DNA from: Salvia splendens
Taxonomy: Eukaryota > Streptophyta > Magnoliopsida > Lamiales > Lamiaceae
Assembly: GCF_004379255.2 (NCBI RefSeq)
Contig: NC_056050.1
Span: forward strand, 15,679,514-15,743,513
Length of the DNA stretch: 64,000 nucleotides
Direction: 5' to 3'
Shown here piece by piece: positions 34,151-47,100 of this stretch. The notes beneath the pieces are model-generated. The model had not been told where the DNA came from. It made no database searches and was given only the letters and a program-made list of their open reading frames with translations. Both the position numbers and the translations under genes were made by a program. Positions within the stretch are counted from its first letter, which is position 1. Each line of letters begins with the position of its first letter.

Positions 34151-34795
34151 GCATCGGTTCTTCTTGTTTCGCACCTTGACTTAAGCGTTTGCCTCAACTC
34201 TCATATTCTCGTACGTTCCATTGCTCGGAAAAGCAATAGTTAAGTTTTCAACTTAGAACTACGATTCACGCGGTCAACTAGGCTTATATTTTAGGTACTC
34301 TAAGTTCACAACACAATTCATCATCTCATAGATTATCATCTACCACAATTTACGTAATTCATACCTCAAGATAAACACACCACATTTTCACATCTCATAG
34401 CAAAACACTTTCGAACTTTACAACTATGTTCAAAACTTTTGAAACAAAATTTCTTTACACTTTCACACTTTCCAAAAAAAAAATTCCACATCTCACTTTT
34501 AAAATAAAAGTTTTGACTCAACTAAAACGTACTTTCGCATCAACTTTCATCATTCGTATAAAACACTCCATAGAATAACGTATCATACTTAGCACCTCAT
34601 AACATACATAACATCACACTTCCATAGCTCAATTTTCCAAACGAAAAAGTCATTTCTCTTTTTTTTTTAAACTTCTTTTTTTTTTGACGAAACTCAAAAT
34701 TTTTTTCTTTGGGACAATTCATACTCACAACATTTTCCATTGATCAATTAATTTTCCCAAAAGAAAGAACTTACATGTTTTCATTTAGAGTTCAA

Positions 34796-34839
<44 letters not shown>

Positions 34840-35607
34840 AAATTCCAACAACTTTCCACAACATAAACATTTTTCCTCAATCAAACTCCACTAGAACAAC
34901 TAGTCATTAATATTGTAAAACATCAACAGCAAAACCCTTTTCCATTTTTTTTACATGTCAAAACACCATGCGAATCTTTCAAAGCTCACAACATATTTGC
35001 ATTCCAAACAAAACACTCATGCACTTCACATATGTGTTTGAAACAACATTTTTAGATTACTCATTTTTTTTCCTCGAAAATTTCAACCTTCGCACAACAA
35101 CTGATCAATTTCCATCTTTCATGTAAAACACTCCATCTTCCTATGTTCACATGCTTACGTCATATCATTTCCACACATATAACACATACTTAGGTCATCA
35201 TATCAATCTCGCTCATGTCTCACATAATCACACATACAGTACGTGTTTTAATTATCATGCCAATCATACTTGTATTCCATGAAATCATGCTATTACAACA
35301 TCATATTTACGCACTTAATATATGCTTAAGCTATCATAGCAATCATGCTCACATAGTCATCCCATTACAACTCATCGTCATGCATATCGTTCATTCACAT
35401 GTATACACTTGCCAAACACCCTCATCATATCATCATCAATTACATGCATCGATCTCACATGCTTTCAACAACTTAAAACATACCTCACTTTCTTTGGTTA
35501 AGCGCGAGGCTTTGGATGTTGAGCCTTCGTTACACTTCTAGTCAATAAGGATTCACTAATCTAGACTTAAGACAAAAAAAGACTCTCGGACCAGAGCGAA
35601 ACACTAA
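34151..35607 (-). other. Family A leader (5' UTR)
   Basis: This noncoding leader lies between PBS and the missing gag. On the minus strand its PBS-proximal part matches the family B leader (GAGAGTCTTTTTTTGTCTTAAG, then CTCAACATCC) and carries AG|GTATGT at 35478-35485. It contains an AT microsatellite. Confidence 0.75.
34798..34835. repeat. (AT)n microsatellite
   Basis: An uninterrupted run of about 19 AT dinucleotides lies in the leader. Confidence 0.95.
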
Positions 35608-35619
35608 GCTATTATGCCA
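35608..35619 (-). other. Degenerate primer binding site
   Basis: TGGCATAATAGC on the minus strand matches 9 of 12 bases of the tRNA-iMet complement, at the correct distance from the 5' LTR. Confidence 0.7.
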
Positions 35620-35622
35620 CTC

Positions 35623-38600
35623 TGTCACGACCGCCCATACTAGGGTTACTACAAACGCGGCGATCGTGATACAACATGCACGGATAGAGTTTTATTTGAA
35701 AACTTAATTAACTTAAAAGAATGAAAAACATTTTGGTTTAAAGAAGTTTAAAGTTATAACTTTTCTATTAAATAAAAACGACTCAAAATAAATACCTTTA
35801 AAAGAAAGCAGCGGAGAAAAATTAATTATTAAAAACCCAATCAACTTCTAAGAAAAACATTTAGTTTACATCGCGGGAAACATCATTTTCAAGTAACATT
35901 GTAAATACTCGTTTAAAACCTAACACAACCAAACATACTCAAACACAGTACGGAAAAGATTAAAGTATTGGAACATAGTTCAAGACATAGCAGCGGAAAT
36001 AAGGTTCAAAGAGAGAGTCAAGGATAGCGCCTATGTATGGAGACGCATCGCATCCTAAGTTCTTAGGCCGACTCAACATCCTCAGCAACATCTTGCTCAA
36101 CCTGCACATAAGAAAAATAAAATGCAGGGCTGAGTACACAAAAATATTTCAAGTCTGGCCAGACAATTTATCTCCCCACTTTTCACATCATTCCATCAAT
36201 CACAATCATCATATCACAGTGCGACGAAAGTGTGGCCACACTATTCGCCCACGAGACCGGCCGACTAGCAAGGACGGCTCACGATCCCACTAGTGTACAC
36301 AGCCTGATAGGGTTTGCGGCCCTACTCAGACCCGAATTCGTTTCACAACACAGCCCTATTGCCTAACGGAGCAAGCTCAGACGAACTAGACATCAGACAA
36401 CAATCTCACAAACAAAAACATGGCATGACATAACAGTTAAACCACCCTTATAACACCACGTAATATTTTCAGAAAATAAAGAGGTTTGAAAAGAAAGCCC
36501 ACCTCAATTGCTTAACAACACAATTCCAACTTATGCAACTCTCGTTCCTCGAGCTCACGTATACTCAATCACCCTTGACGACGACAACACAATCAGCTTT
36601 CCATAAACTTATGTTATCATGCATGTCATATTGTTCCTTTTTATCGTTTCCCTTAAATTACCCATCCCATCATTCATCGATATAAGGAAAAACATGCCAT
36701 AATATTTCTCAACGTGTCATATATAATCACGTCATAGGATACTTTCCCAAATCATACATGCATCATATAGTTCATCAAACTTAGCAACAAGTGATATTTT
36801 CACATAACAACAAAACTGGCAGAACTGCGCGGTTGGTATGTAAAAATCACCAAAAATTCATCCGACCTCATATTAAGCTAAATTTTGGTCACAACACAGT
36901 AGACACATTCAAGTTCATTCATTTATAGTTTCACACTCAAATCATGGCATTTGGTCAGACAAAACATTTATACAACTCTCTGGTCGGAACATAAAAATTC
37001 TGGCAGCATTGCGCAGTTCATTTGAAAAATTCACCATAAATTGATCCAATGTCCAATGAGGCTGAACTTTTTACACGACTCAGAAGACACTTCAAATGTT
37101 CATTTATTTTAAGAATCACATCAAACGGAGGTCAGTTGGTTGGTCAAACAGAATACGAAACTTTCTGGGCGAGAACACAAGTTTCTGGCTGAATTACGCA
37201 GTCAACTTCAAACATTTATTAAAAATCCATTTTTCGACAAAAAGGGCTGAAATTCACACGAGACATAGAAAACACCTTGAAATTTACTCAGTAAAATTTA
37301 CACATCAAAATTCGATAGTTTGATAGTTCAATTTCACATCAGAAACTGCTATTCGAACGTCACAGATTTCAGGCTCACAAATTCGAAATTAGGGTTTCTT
37401 CCTCAATCATCCAAATACAATTTTTCATGCTTATAACACACAATCATGCTTAAAAAGGTTCTCATAATCATGTTTGCACATAAACTCACATCATTCACCA
37501 AAGATTGAAATCAAACTTCACATAAACTCAATCAAAATCACATAATTATCAAAGTTCTCATGCAACCACACTTTCCCACCGATTAATTTTGCGATCTATC
37601 ATTCCTACACTCACTATATGCATGTAGGGTTCAAGAACAAGGATTATATGAAAAGATTGAGGGAAAGTGAATCACTTATACCTTTCTTGAAGAAAATGAA
37701 TCAGTAGAAACAAGAATTGATGCGATTCGTCGGAGACTCTTGAAAATAAACTTCAACGGATGCAAGAACAACGATTGAAGGGGAGTTTTTGGAGAGAATG
37801 TGGAGAGAGGGAGGAGGTGTGTGGGAGAGGGAGGAAGGAGGAGGGAGCGTGTGAAAGAGAGGAATGGGGGCTAGGGTTAATTTGATTTTATAGTCTAGGT
37901 TTAATCCTACACTTAAATTAAATAATTAAAATTGTGGAGGAATAATAAAATCCCACAATTAACATGGAAATGGGCGTGTGAAATTGGAGTAATGAAAGAA
38001 AAATACTTAAACCCCAATTAAATAAGAATAGGTTTTAAATTCAGAATTTCCTTGTTGGAAAAAGGCTCCCACAAAATAGGTAACAATTAAATTAATTCCA
38101 CAAGGAAATTGGAAGCATATGGGGCGAAAATTTAAAGGCTTTAAAGAAGGAATGAGTCAAATCCTAATTAAAATAGCATATGGAGGAATTTGAAAAAAGA
38201 TTAGATTTAATTGGATTTTAAATTTAAGAAGGAAATTAAACAAAGTACCAATTAAATCTACAAAAATAATTCATCCTCTTATTTAATAGGGATTTTCGAA
38301 AACTTCCAAAGAACAAGCTAGGTTCGACATTTACGTAGAATAAATTAGGGATAATTTGATTTGGATCTAATTTGGATAGATATCCCAAAACAATTAATTA
38401 AATCCAAGAAAAAGAATATAGTTTCCAATAATTGGAGGGGTCGAAAATAGCTGGCTAGAACAAAATGCATGCTCTTATTTAAATTAATTTCCCATATTGA
38501 AAAATATAAATAACACTTCATTCCAAATCACTCATGACAATTTATTCAACATAGCCAACTCAATCAAGTAGCAACCATTAGATTTCATAAATGAAATTCC

Positions 38601-38651
38601 CAAACGACATATTTAAATAAAAGTCGCAAAAAATATTTTTGGGATGTTACA
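35623..38651 (-). repeat. Family A 5' LTR (right copy)
   Basis: This 3029-bp partner of 23850-26987 has many scattered differences. It lacks about 95 bp at 36138, where GCTGAGTAC joins directly to ACAAAAATATTTC. Direct flank 38652-38656 is GCCGG. Confidence 0.93.
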
Positions 38652-40785
38652 GCCGGGCACGCCCCAGCAGAACGGCGTGGCTGAAAGAAGGAACAAGACC
38701 TTGTTAAACATGGTTCGATCGATGATGAGTTATGCACGTCTGCCTATTTCATTTTAGGGACATGCCTTGCTTTCTGCAAGCCATATTTTAGACAATTTAC
38801 CATCGAAATCCGTACCTACTACTCCTTATGAGTTGTGGACTGGGCGTAAGCCCAATCTAGCACATGTCAAGATTTGGGGTTGCCCGACTCATGTATTGGA
38901 AAAGGATCCGACTAAGCTAGGATCAAGGCACGAAAGGTTATGAATTCTTTAGTCTCCGAGACAAGAAAGTCATTGTGAGTACTCACGCGACATTCTTAGA
39001 GGAAGACTATGTAATGAATCATAAACCCAGCAGTGAAGTGGCTCTCGATGAGCTGACTTCTGTCACAAGTTCCATTAACCAAGAACAAGTACCAAGTGTA
39101 CAATCAATTCCCGAAACTTCAACTTCTACTCAAAATATTGTTGTGCCGCGCCGCAGTGGGAGGGTCTCGCATGAGCCCAACAGATACATTGGTTTGGGGG
39201 AATCTATGGATCACTCCTCGGACAGCAATGTATTAGATCCCTGGAACTTTGCGGAGGCGCTGGCAGATGTCGATCATTGCAAATGGGTGAAAGCAATGGA
39301 TTCGGAACTACAATCTATTATAGACAAAGACGTCTACGATTTGTCCGTCCTACCCGAAGGCTGTACTGCTATTGGGAGCAAGTGGATATATAAACGTAAA
39401 CGTGGACCTGATGGACGAGTTAAAGTCTTTAAGGCAAGACTAGTGGCCAAGGGGTATACCCAAAAAGAAGGCGTCGATTATGACGAGACCTTCTCCCCAG
39501 TGGCCATGCTCAGATCCATCCGGATACTATTGTCTATTGCAGCTTATATGGATTGGGATGTATGGCAGATGGACGTTAAGACTGCGTTTCTAAACGGCGG
39601 TCTTGAGGAGACCATCCACATGGAACAACCCGAAGGATATGCCATAAAGGGCAAAGAACACATGGTTTAGAAGCTTAAGAATGCCATTTATGGCCTCAAG
39701 CAAGCATCTAGATCGTGGAACCAATGTTTCGATCAAACTGTTCGCAAGTTTGGATTCGAAAAGTGCCCAAGTGAAAGCTGCGTATATAAGAAATTTGATA
39801 AGGGGAATGTGGTGTTCTTAGTTTTATATGTAGATGACATTCTTCTAATTGGAAACAATAAAAAGATGTTGTCATCAGTATGAACTTGGTTGTCGAACCA
39901 CTTCGAGATGAAGGATATGGAGACACGGGACACATCCTCGGGATCAAGGTTCTTCGGAATCGAGAAAAGAAGATGTTGTGCTTATCTCAAGAACCTTACA
40001 TCGACACAGTAGTTAGTCGTTTTAGCATGCAGGACGCCAAGAACGGTTTCTTACCTTTTAGACATGGCATCCATTTATCTCAAGAGATGTGCCCTAAAAC
40101 GCCATCTGAGATACATGAAATTAGAAGGATTCCATATGCTTCGGCAGTTGGAAGTCGCATGTATGCTATGCTTTGTACTAGACCTGATATTTGCTTTGTT
40201 GTTGGCATGGTGGAAAGATATCAGTCGAATCCGGGCAAAGGACATTGGACTGCCGTAAAGAACATACTCAAGTACCTTAAACGGACTAAGGACTATGCTC
40301 TAGTTTACAATGCAGTCGAGCTCTGTCCTTTGGGATATACTGACTCAGACTTTCAAGCTGATCAGGACTCGAGAAAATCTACTTTAGGATATGTGTTCAC
40401 CTTAGGAGGTGGAGCCGTAATTTGGATGAGTGTGAAGAAGAAATGCATCGCGGACTCGACCATGGAAGCCGAGTATGTGGCCGCTTCAGAGGCTGCAAAA
40501 GAAGCAGTATGGTTCAAGAACTTCCTTATGGATTTAGGTGTGGTTTCGAATCTGCCCAAGAGCATCTCCATTTATTGTGACAATTCTGGTGCTGTGGCAA
40601 ACTCGAAAGAACCAAGAGCTCACAAAGCGAGCAAACACATAGAGCGGAAGTATCATATCATTAGAGATATAGTACAGAGAGGAGACATACAAGTGGTCAA
40701 GATTGCGTCAGAGAACAACCTGACAGATCCTTTTACAAAGGCTTTGGCGGTGAAACCGTTCGAATGCCACGTTGAAGGGATGTGA
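38652..40785 (+). pseudogene. Copia-1 pol, part 2 (integrase end, RT, RNase H)
   Basis: Integrase resumes in GTPQQNGVAERRNKTLLNM, which holds the catalytic Glu. A short deletion and frame loss near 38920 remove the stretch that is EVCVFIGYPTGS in Copia-2. RT has [40 protein letters not shown] and LYVDDILL (39829-39849). RNase H has YTDSDFQADQDSRKSTLGY and the C-terminal HIERKYHIIRD and NNLTDPFTKAL. TAG at 39668, TGA at 39881 and a frameshift near 39920 inactivate it. Confidence 0.94.
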
Positions 40786-40885
40786 GTTCGACTCATTTAA
40801 GACCTCAACTCGCTTTCAGTATAAGTGGGAGAAATTTAGACTTGTGCACTATTTTTTTTGTATACTCGAAAGTTGTTTTAAGTAT

Positions 40886-40895
40886 AAGTGGGAGA
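40886..40895 (+). other. Copia-1 polypurine tract
   Basis: AAGTGGGAGA lies directly before the 3' LTR. A second AAGTGGGAGA occurs about 63 bases upstream at 40823-40832, a possible duplication of the tract. Confidence 0.8.
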
Positions 40896-40896
40896 T

Positions 40897-42356
40897 TTTT
40901 AGGGTTTTGTATACTAGAAATCACCTTTCGAGTGATTGGATACTGTAAAACTCTACTTGTTATTTTCCAATGAATAAAACAGATTATTTTTGTCATAATG
41001 TTGTTATATTTTACATTTAATGGTTGTTTATTGCATATTTAAATGTATAAGAACGTAACAAAGTCTAAGTCTTTGTTCTAGTAGACCGGTTGTGGGCGTC
41101 GTCCACTTTAAGGTAACACAGTCAGTTCTGAACAAAGAAAAAGAAGAATTTCACAACCCATATTGGCCTAGACTACCTATTGTGAAAGTTTGCAATGTCA
41201 GTCCGATTATTTCTAAGCCTTATTGAAATAAGATGACGTTGGTGTGGTATAGCACTGAATGGATCTAACAACAAGACGAGTCTTTATGCTATCTACTGAA
41301 AGGCGAGGTCTTCATAATAATTTCTTAATCAATGTACGTAAGCATTGAGCATACGATATTGAGTATCTACTACTTTGACTTACCAAAGGTGCGGGTTTTT
41401 CATAACCCAACGATCCAGGTATATTGGGTAGTGGTGATCATTATCTAACGGTGCTAGGATTGCTATTACGTTGAATCGTGCGCGAGGAGAGTCTCGTTTG
41501 ATAACATCCACAAGAGGAGCTCGAATCAAGGTTTTATTATTCGGAACCTAGCTAGTTGGAGTTTGATTACTCTATGAATAATAAATAAGAATTTCTTGCT
41601 AAGTCCACTCTTGGAGATTAAATATGTTGATTAATTAAGTCCACAGCAGACATTAATTAATTAATGGATGTTTCTATCTTAAGCGCGGGAAATGAATTGA
41701 ACGCAAATAAAGGAAACCCGGAATACTTGTAATTTCGGATTTGGAAAGGCAGTGCAATATTACTTCAGTAGTGGTTGCTTGTAATATTCCAATATAAGCT
41801 TATATTAAATTGTGGGTTCAATTTAATTAGTAAAAATCTAATTGGGTGAGGCCTGATCCAATTCCTCCTTAGATCCCTGACTGGGCCCAATTTGTGACTT
41901 AATATAAATAGGACAATAAAGGAGACAGAAAATACTTTTTTTCTACATAAAAATTTTGTCCCCCTCAACAGAGAGAGAGTTCGAAATTTGTGCCTCCTCC
42001 GTGAGCAGTTTCTGTCTTCCATTATTCGAGTCCAATTACGTTGGTGAGATTTGCCCACACAAATATCAGCGTATAGTCCGGGACACCAGTCAGAAGATCT
42101 GAGGTCTTGTATTGAAGATCTTCACGTGGAGACGGAGCAAGCCATCATCGATTCTTGATTGAATCAACGAGGTAAATTGGCTAATTCCGTAACAAGCATG
42201 TTTTAGGGATTTTATATGCTAAAGCATGTTTTAATTCAAGTTATGAGCATGATACATGTGATAATTGCGCGAATAGAATTTGTCTGAATAATCTGATAAA
42301 TAGATCAAATTCATGTGATCGGTTTTTACTGCACGCTTCCGCTGCCAACCCCTTCA
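40897..42356 (+). repeat. Copia-1 3' LTR
   Basis: This 1460-bp LTR starts TTTTAGGG (the 5' LTR has TGTTAGGG, so the terminal TG has mutated) and ends CCCCTTCA. It retains the ~360 bp missing from the 5' LTR. Confidence 0.93.
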
Positions 42357-42361
42357 GTCTT
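42357..42361. repeat. Target-site duplication GTCTT (right, Copia-1)
   Basis: This is an exact match to 18860-18864. Athila gag sequence resumes immediately after. Confidence 0.93.
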
Positions 42362-44150
42362 TCAGTATATTCGACCCATTAGGCTCTCCGTTGGGGTTCC
42401 TCATAGGTATTGACGGACCGCAATGTGACCTTGCTCACGTTTGCCTTTTCGGGTACGTGGACGGGAGTTTCCCTGAATTCCCTTTCAATTCACCCATCGA
42501 ATTTGCCAGCTGAGCCAATTGCCTATTCAAAATATCTATGTTCTCCTTATGCTCCTTCTGGGAACTCTGCATCCCCTACACTACTTCATTATTGGACTGC
42601 AACTCACCCTTGATACTCTGCTGCGAAGCGAGCAGTTCTCCCATCATATCCTCCATAGATCTCCTTGACCTGTTAGGATATTGGGACTGATTCGGACCTT
42701 GGTGCTGGTTATACTGGGGGTTTTGGTTGGGCCGGTAATTCTGGAAATTTTGCTGGTTCTGGTTAGGTGGGTATTGGTTATACTGCGCAGGAGGGTTGTA
42801 CTGGTCTTGGTGATAAGGAAACTGGTTCTGGTTCTGCTGGTGTTGGGGACCTTGATTATGCTGATTCTGGTAATTTTGGAAGTTTCTCTGGTGGGGTGGT
42901 ACATAAACAGGGTTTGAGTTTTGGTTTTGTGGCTTTTGGTTATGGGGTTGTTAGTTCCTTCCTGACCAGTTGGACTGGTGGTTGGGATTTTGGTTCTGAT
43001 TTTGGTTTCCATCTCCCCATCGAAAATTTGGATGGTCCCTCCATGGTGCGTCCCGTTGTCTCACCGGGATCCAATTCCCACTAGAATTATAGTACCCTAC
43101 AACATTGACTTGCTCCATATTGATGAAGTCATTCGACTGATCGTAGGTTGGCCCTTGACTTCCCTGCTCCACAGCCTTATGGTTCCCAGTTGGGGAAGGT
43201 GGTGGAGTGTTCTTCTCGATTGAGCTCAGGAGCGTCTTTTTCAGCTCTTCCATCTTCAAGTCCATTTTCTGCTCTATTTTTTGCTCTATCTTCTGCTCCT
43301 GATCAGTAGACGAAGCACTCGCAATCCGTTCTCTGCTGTACCCATCTCTCGAATTGTCATACTCCTTCTTCGCGCTCAGAAGCTTCCCTAGGACCTTTTT
43401 CACTTCAATAACCCTCAGTTGCGTGAAGCTTTCTCCTCACGACGAGTTTGCCAGATATTTTGTTGCCTTATTCATCCCCTCATAAAAGGTATGATGTATC
43501 TCTATATCTTCCATACGATGGTTTGGACATGCGTCCAAAAGGCTCATATACACTCAAGGGTTCATCGCTCTCTTCAGCGCACTCGTCTTTGATGACGGAA
43601 ATAATTCGCCTAAGAAGGCTGACTTGAAATCGGCCCAACTCTCGTTGGAGTCAGGTGCCAGGCGCAAGAACCATGTGTTGGCCTCCCCCTTTAGGACGAA
43701 CGGAAAGGCCTTCAATCTGTAGTCATCCTCGGTTGCCCCCGCTGGCCTTCTCTGAGCCTTACAAATCTTACAGAACTCATGAAGGAATTCGTAGGGGCCT
43801 TCATAGCTCTTCCCACAATACGTGGGTAGAATTGCGATAACATGGGGCTTCACATCACAGGCTGTTTGTCTTGGGGTGACAACTATAGCTTGCGGCGGTT
43901 CTCCTTCGGTATGCCCGTTCAGCGATCCGATCTCCGGATCATCATCTACTTGGGCAGCCATCCTCCTTGGATTTCCTTCCAATTGTAGCATTGGTTCTGG
44001 TATTCCTCCTTCTATGGTGTCCTGCTCTTCGTCACTACTCGTGCCTAGGTCAGACAGGGCTGTCGACAGGCCATAACAAGTGGTCACAAGTATAGTCCCT
44101 CGTTGGAGTATCTTCAGTCTCCAATGGTCAGGAGCCGAGCTGCTTCTCAT
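42362..44150 (-). pseudogene. Athila-type gag
   Basis: The minus-strand frame from 44150 encodes the Gag core: PHVIAILPTYCGKSYEGPYE, FCKICKAQRRPAGATEDDYR, then KGEANTWFLRLAPDS and FLGELFPSSKTSAL. After a broken section (43404-43553) come KVLGKLLSAKKEYDNSRDG, a Gln/Asn-rich tail (NQNQNPNHQSNWSGRN, continued in another frame with FQNYQNQHNQGPQHQ) and MEDMMGELLASQQSIKGEL. Several stops and frameshifts are present. No CCHC knuckle is obvious. The downstream end is the Copia-1 target site, and protease follows at 18859. Confidence 0.9.
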
Positions 44151-44239
44151 AAACTGAAATAAAAAAGAAAAAAAAAAGAATTATGCACAATATATACGCC
44201 AAAGTATCACACACAATAACAGTTAATAACGCCATTCAT

Positions 44240-44256
44240 CCCCGGCAACGGCGCCA
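44240..44256 (-). other. Primer binding site, tRNA-Asp type
   Basis: TGGCGCCGTTGCCGGGG on the minus strand is the tRNA-Asp complement typical of Athila/Tat Gypsy elements. It lies between the 5' LTR and the gag leader (44151-44239). Confidence 0.93.
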
Positions 44257-44458
44257 TTTAATAGAGCTTCACTTTCAGGTGTCGTTTAAAGCAAGGATGT
44301 ATCCTACTGATCAGGATAGAAACCCCAGCTAAGCCTGAACCTGGCTATCAGAGAAATTCCCCAACCCACTTCTACTGATTAGTATAGTGGTGGTAAGGGT
44401 CGAATCCCATAGAGATGAATGCGCTTTGGAAATTGTGGTGATATTCTGGAAGGGTTGG
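44257..44458 (-). repeat. Athila 5' LTR, 3' end segment
   Basis: This is the end of the LTR nearest the PBS. On the minus strand ATTCGACCCTTACCACCACT matches the inverted LTR near 58408. The exact LTR 3' boundary is unclear because no clean CA end is visible. The LTR continues at 54039 after the nested solo LTR. Confidence 0.8.
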
Positions 44459-45045
44459 TGTCACGACCGCCCATACAAAGGGGTACCACAACCGCGGCGA
44501 TCGTGACCGACATGCATGGATAACAGTTTAAAAGAAGACTTAATTAACTTAAGAAATGAAAACAACCTAGTTTTAAGAAGTTTAAGGTTATAAAATTTTT
44601 TGAGAAGACTTTAGGTAAAATGTTTTTAAAAGAGCAACGGGAAAAATTAGACTTATGAAATAAAACAATTAATAACTAAGGTAAAACAAACATTTAACTT
44701 AAATTTCGAAGAACACCATTTTCAAAAGACAACGTAAATACTTGTTTGATACCTAACACCACCATACATATTCAAACACAAAATATAAAGAGAAGGTTAA
44801 AGTCTTGAGACATAGTTCAAATTATAGCAGCGGAAAAAAATAAGGTTTAAGGAGAGTCAAGGATAACGCCTATGTATGAAGACACAACGCATCCTAGGTA
44901 CTTAAGCCAACTCAACATCCACCGCAATATCCCGCTCAACCTGCATATAAGAAAAATAATATGCAGGGCTGAGTACTTGTTGTACTCAATGGGCCCATGC
45001 CGAAAACATTTTAATAAGTTATGTCATCCATACCAGTTGTCACGA

Positions 45046-45073
45046 CCGCACTTCCTAAGGATAGGAAGCACGG
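45046..45073 (-). other. LTR-terminal hairpin (family C, left LTR)
   Basis: On the sense (minus) strand, CCGTGCTTCCTA pairs with TAGGAAGTGCGG over 12 positions around TCCT, with two G-U wobbles. The right LTR has the same at 48686-48713. Confidence 0.7.
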
Positions 45074-46377
45074 GGAGTCACGACTAATGGGGGAATTAAG
45101 AAGCGGGGAAGAAGGGGGAAAACAATCAAGACAATGCAACTTAACGATCAACGATGAAATTTCATTTATCAACAAGGTTTCAAATCCCGAAGGTACATAA
45201 CGTGAATGACATAGTTTGACAATTCAAAGGAATTAAAAGAAATTCTTAAAACTTGACGTAGCGGAAGCATTTGAGAGTTAGCTACTACTGTGTATGAAGA
45301 CACAATAGCAACCGGATCATTTATTGAATATTGTCTCTGTCCAATGCTCAACATCCTCCGTCCCCCGTCCACGCTCAACCTGCACATAGGGAAAACATAT
45401 GCAGGGGCTGAGTACTTGATGCACTCAGTGAACTCATGCCCGAAATACTTTCATCGATTAAATTATGTCAAGCCATCATCGAGTGAATCTCGGGTTTTTA
45501 CTTAAAAAAAAGGCCGAGAAACACTAAAATCATTTCTATCATAAAACATGGCTGCGCAACCCATCATCATCATCCTCCATCATTATACCATATCTGAACC
45601 ATCATGTGAAACGAGAATGTGGCCACAAACTCGATCACTGAACCGGCCGACCACAAAGGACGGCTCACGATCCCCATCAGTGCACTAGTCTGAGTAGGGA
45701 CTCACTCCCTAGTCAGACCCGAATTCGTTAACCATCAAAGTCTAGTAGGATATTATCCTAGTAGACAATCAGATAGGCAATTCAAAACATAAAGTACGGC
45801 ATGACATAACATTTAAACCACCCTTATCTCACCATTTACATATCATTGCAAATAAAAGAGTTTAAGTAATAAAGCCCACCTCGAGTGCTTAATCCGAAAA
45901 CACTTTCTTTCCCTTGCGATCACGATTCACTTGCAATGTTTCACCTTTAAAAATTTACATAGCACATATATCAACATATTTTCCAATCACATAAATCACA
46001 TCATAAAATACATCTTTGCATATCCTATCACTTCATCACATATATAATTTCATTTGAAAACTGGCAGCACTGCGCAACGGTTTTATAAAAATCATTTAAA
46101 AATCATCCGACTTCCGTTGGGGCTAAAACTTTACCACAATACAGAAGACTCATCAAAGGACTTCCAGTTAAAATTTCATGTCCAAATACCCCTTTTAGGT
46201 CAGTCAAAACAACCACGTAACCTACTGGCCGAGAAAACATTTTCGGCAGAGTTGCGCAGTTAACTTCAAAAATTCACCAAAAATTCATCTTTAATCCAAA
46301 AGGGTTGAAATTTACACACAACATAGAAGACATCATGAAGTTTACTCAGGAAAAAGAATTGGTCAAATCGGAGTTCA

Positions 46378-47100
46378 TTTGGTCGGTCAAAAACGTGTCG
46401 GAACTTACTGTTCGGAATTCGTCGAGCAGACGAGCGGTGCCATCGCTGTTCGGCCCGTTGCTGCACGTTGTTGCTGTTGTTGGCTGCTGCACAGAGCCGG
46501 GAGACGCTGCTGTACGAACGTTGCTACTCCGCCGTCGCTCCCTTTCCTCTTTCGACCACCATCACTCATCTCTCTATCAACTCGTTTTGTTCCATCACTG
46601 TAAACTCTGCAACTCACGGTCCAGATCGGTCGTCGTCGGCTACTGCCCGTTGGTCAGCCTGTTCGCCGCCGACGTCGCCGCTGCTGACTCCGATTCGTCA
46701 CCCGTGTCCACCACAGACGCTCGGCGCTGCTGCGTCGTCGCTGCTGTGCAGTCGAAGGTCTCGCAGCGTCGCCGTCATTCGCAATTAGCCACTGCATTGT
46801 CTGTTTGCTGTTCGGACAGCCATCGTTCCTCACCGATTCAACCTCGAAACGACACGGCAGCCCCTGAAACATCTCCGAACAGCCCCGAACCAACTCCGAA
46901 CCGCCCCGAAAGATAAGTTCTCCTTCAAAAAAATATCGTTTCAGTTTTCAAAACGCAGCAAGGGGGCCACTGTTCGTCGCCACTGCTGGATCGTTGCCGC
47001 TGAACTGACGTTGCTGCGTTCGATTGAACCGGAGCCCTCACGCTTCTAACGTCGCCATTTCTCTTCCTCATCGCCGCTGCCTCACTCTTCTTCTCCCCTC
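46378..47100 (-). other. GC-rich module in family C LTR (left copy)
   Basis: A GC-rich stretch of about 0.7 kb with many GCTGCTG, CGTCGCCG and GTCGTCG words interrupts the AT-rich LTR. It supports overlapping open frames on both strands (longest 203 codons, 46305-46916 plus strand). No protein family is recognised, and composition alone explains the frames. The right LTR carries it at about 50019-50730. Confidence 0.7.

Larger units (their letters stand above)
23850..38651 (-). mobile_element. Family A chromovirus (full-length outline, gag missing)
   Basis: This minus-strand element has a 3' LTR at 23850-26987, PPT, integrase, RT/RNase H, protease remnant, a noncoding stretch, leader, PBS and a 5' LTR at 35623-38651. 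A solo family B LTR sits in its pol. No Gag-like frame is found between protease and leader. It lies inside the Copia-1 integrase. Confidence 0.93.
18865..42356 (+). mobile_element. Copia-1 element, split by family A insertion
   Basis: This complete but dead Copia element has both LTRs, PBS, a long leader, gag-pol and PPT, flanked by GTCTT. Its integrase is interrupted at 23849/38652 by a 14.8-kb family A element. Without it the element is about 8.7 kb. Domain order (protease, integrase, RT, RNase H) and motifs such as LRSDRGGEY and YVDDILL define Copia. Confidence 0.94.

Noticed and set aside
42681..43084. Val/Leu-rich plus-strand frames that look like membrane proteins
   Set aside because: They are antisense readings of the Asn/Gln-rich Athila Gag tail.
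44158..44185. A-rich run as a LINE or SINE tail
   Set aside because: It lies in the Athila leader just upstream of gag and no retroposon body adjoins it.
46305..46916. 203-codon open frame in the family C LTR, repeated at 49946-50557
   Set aside because: Overlapping long frames occur in several other frames of the same GC-rich block, it is antisense to the element, and no domain is recognisable. Stop-poor composition explains it.
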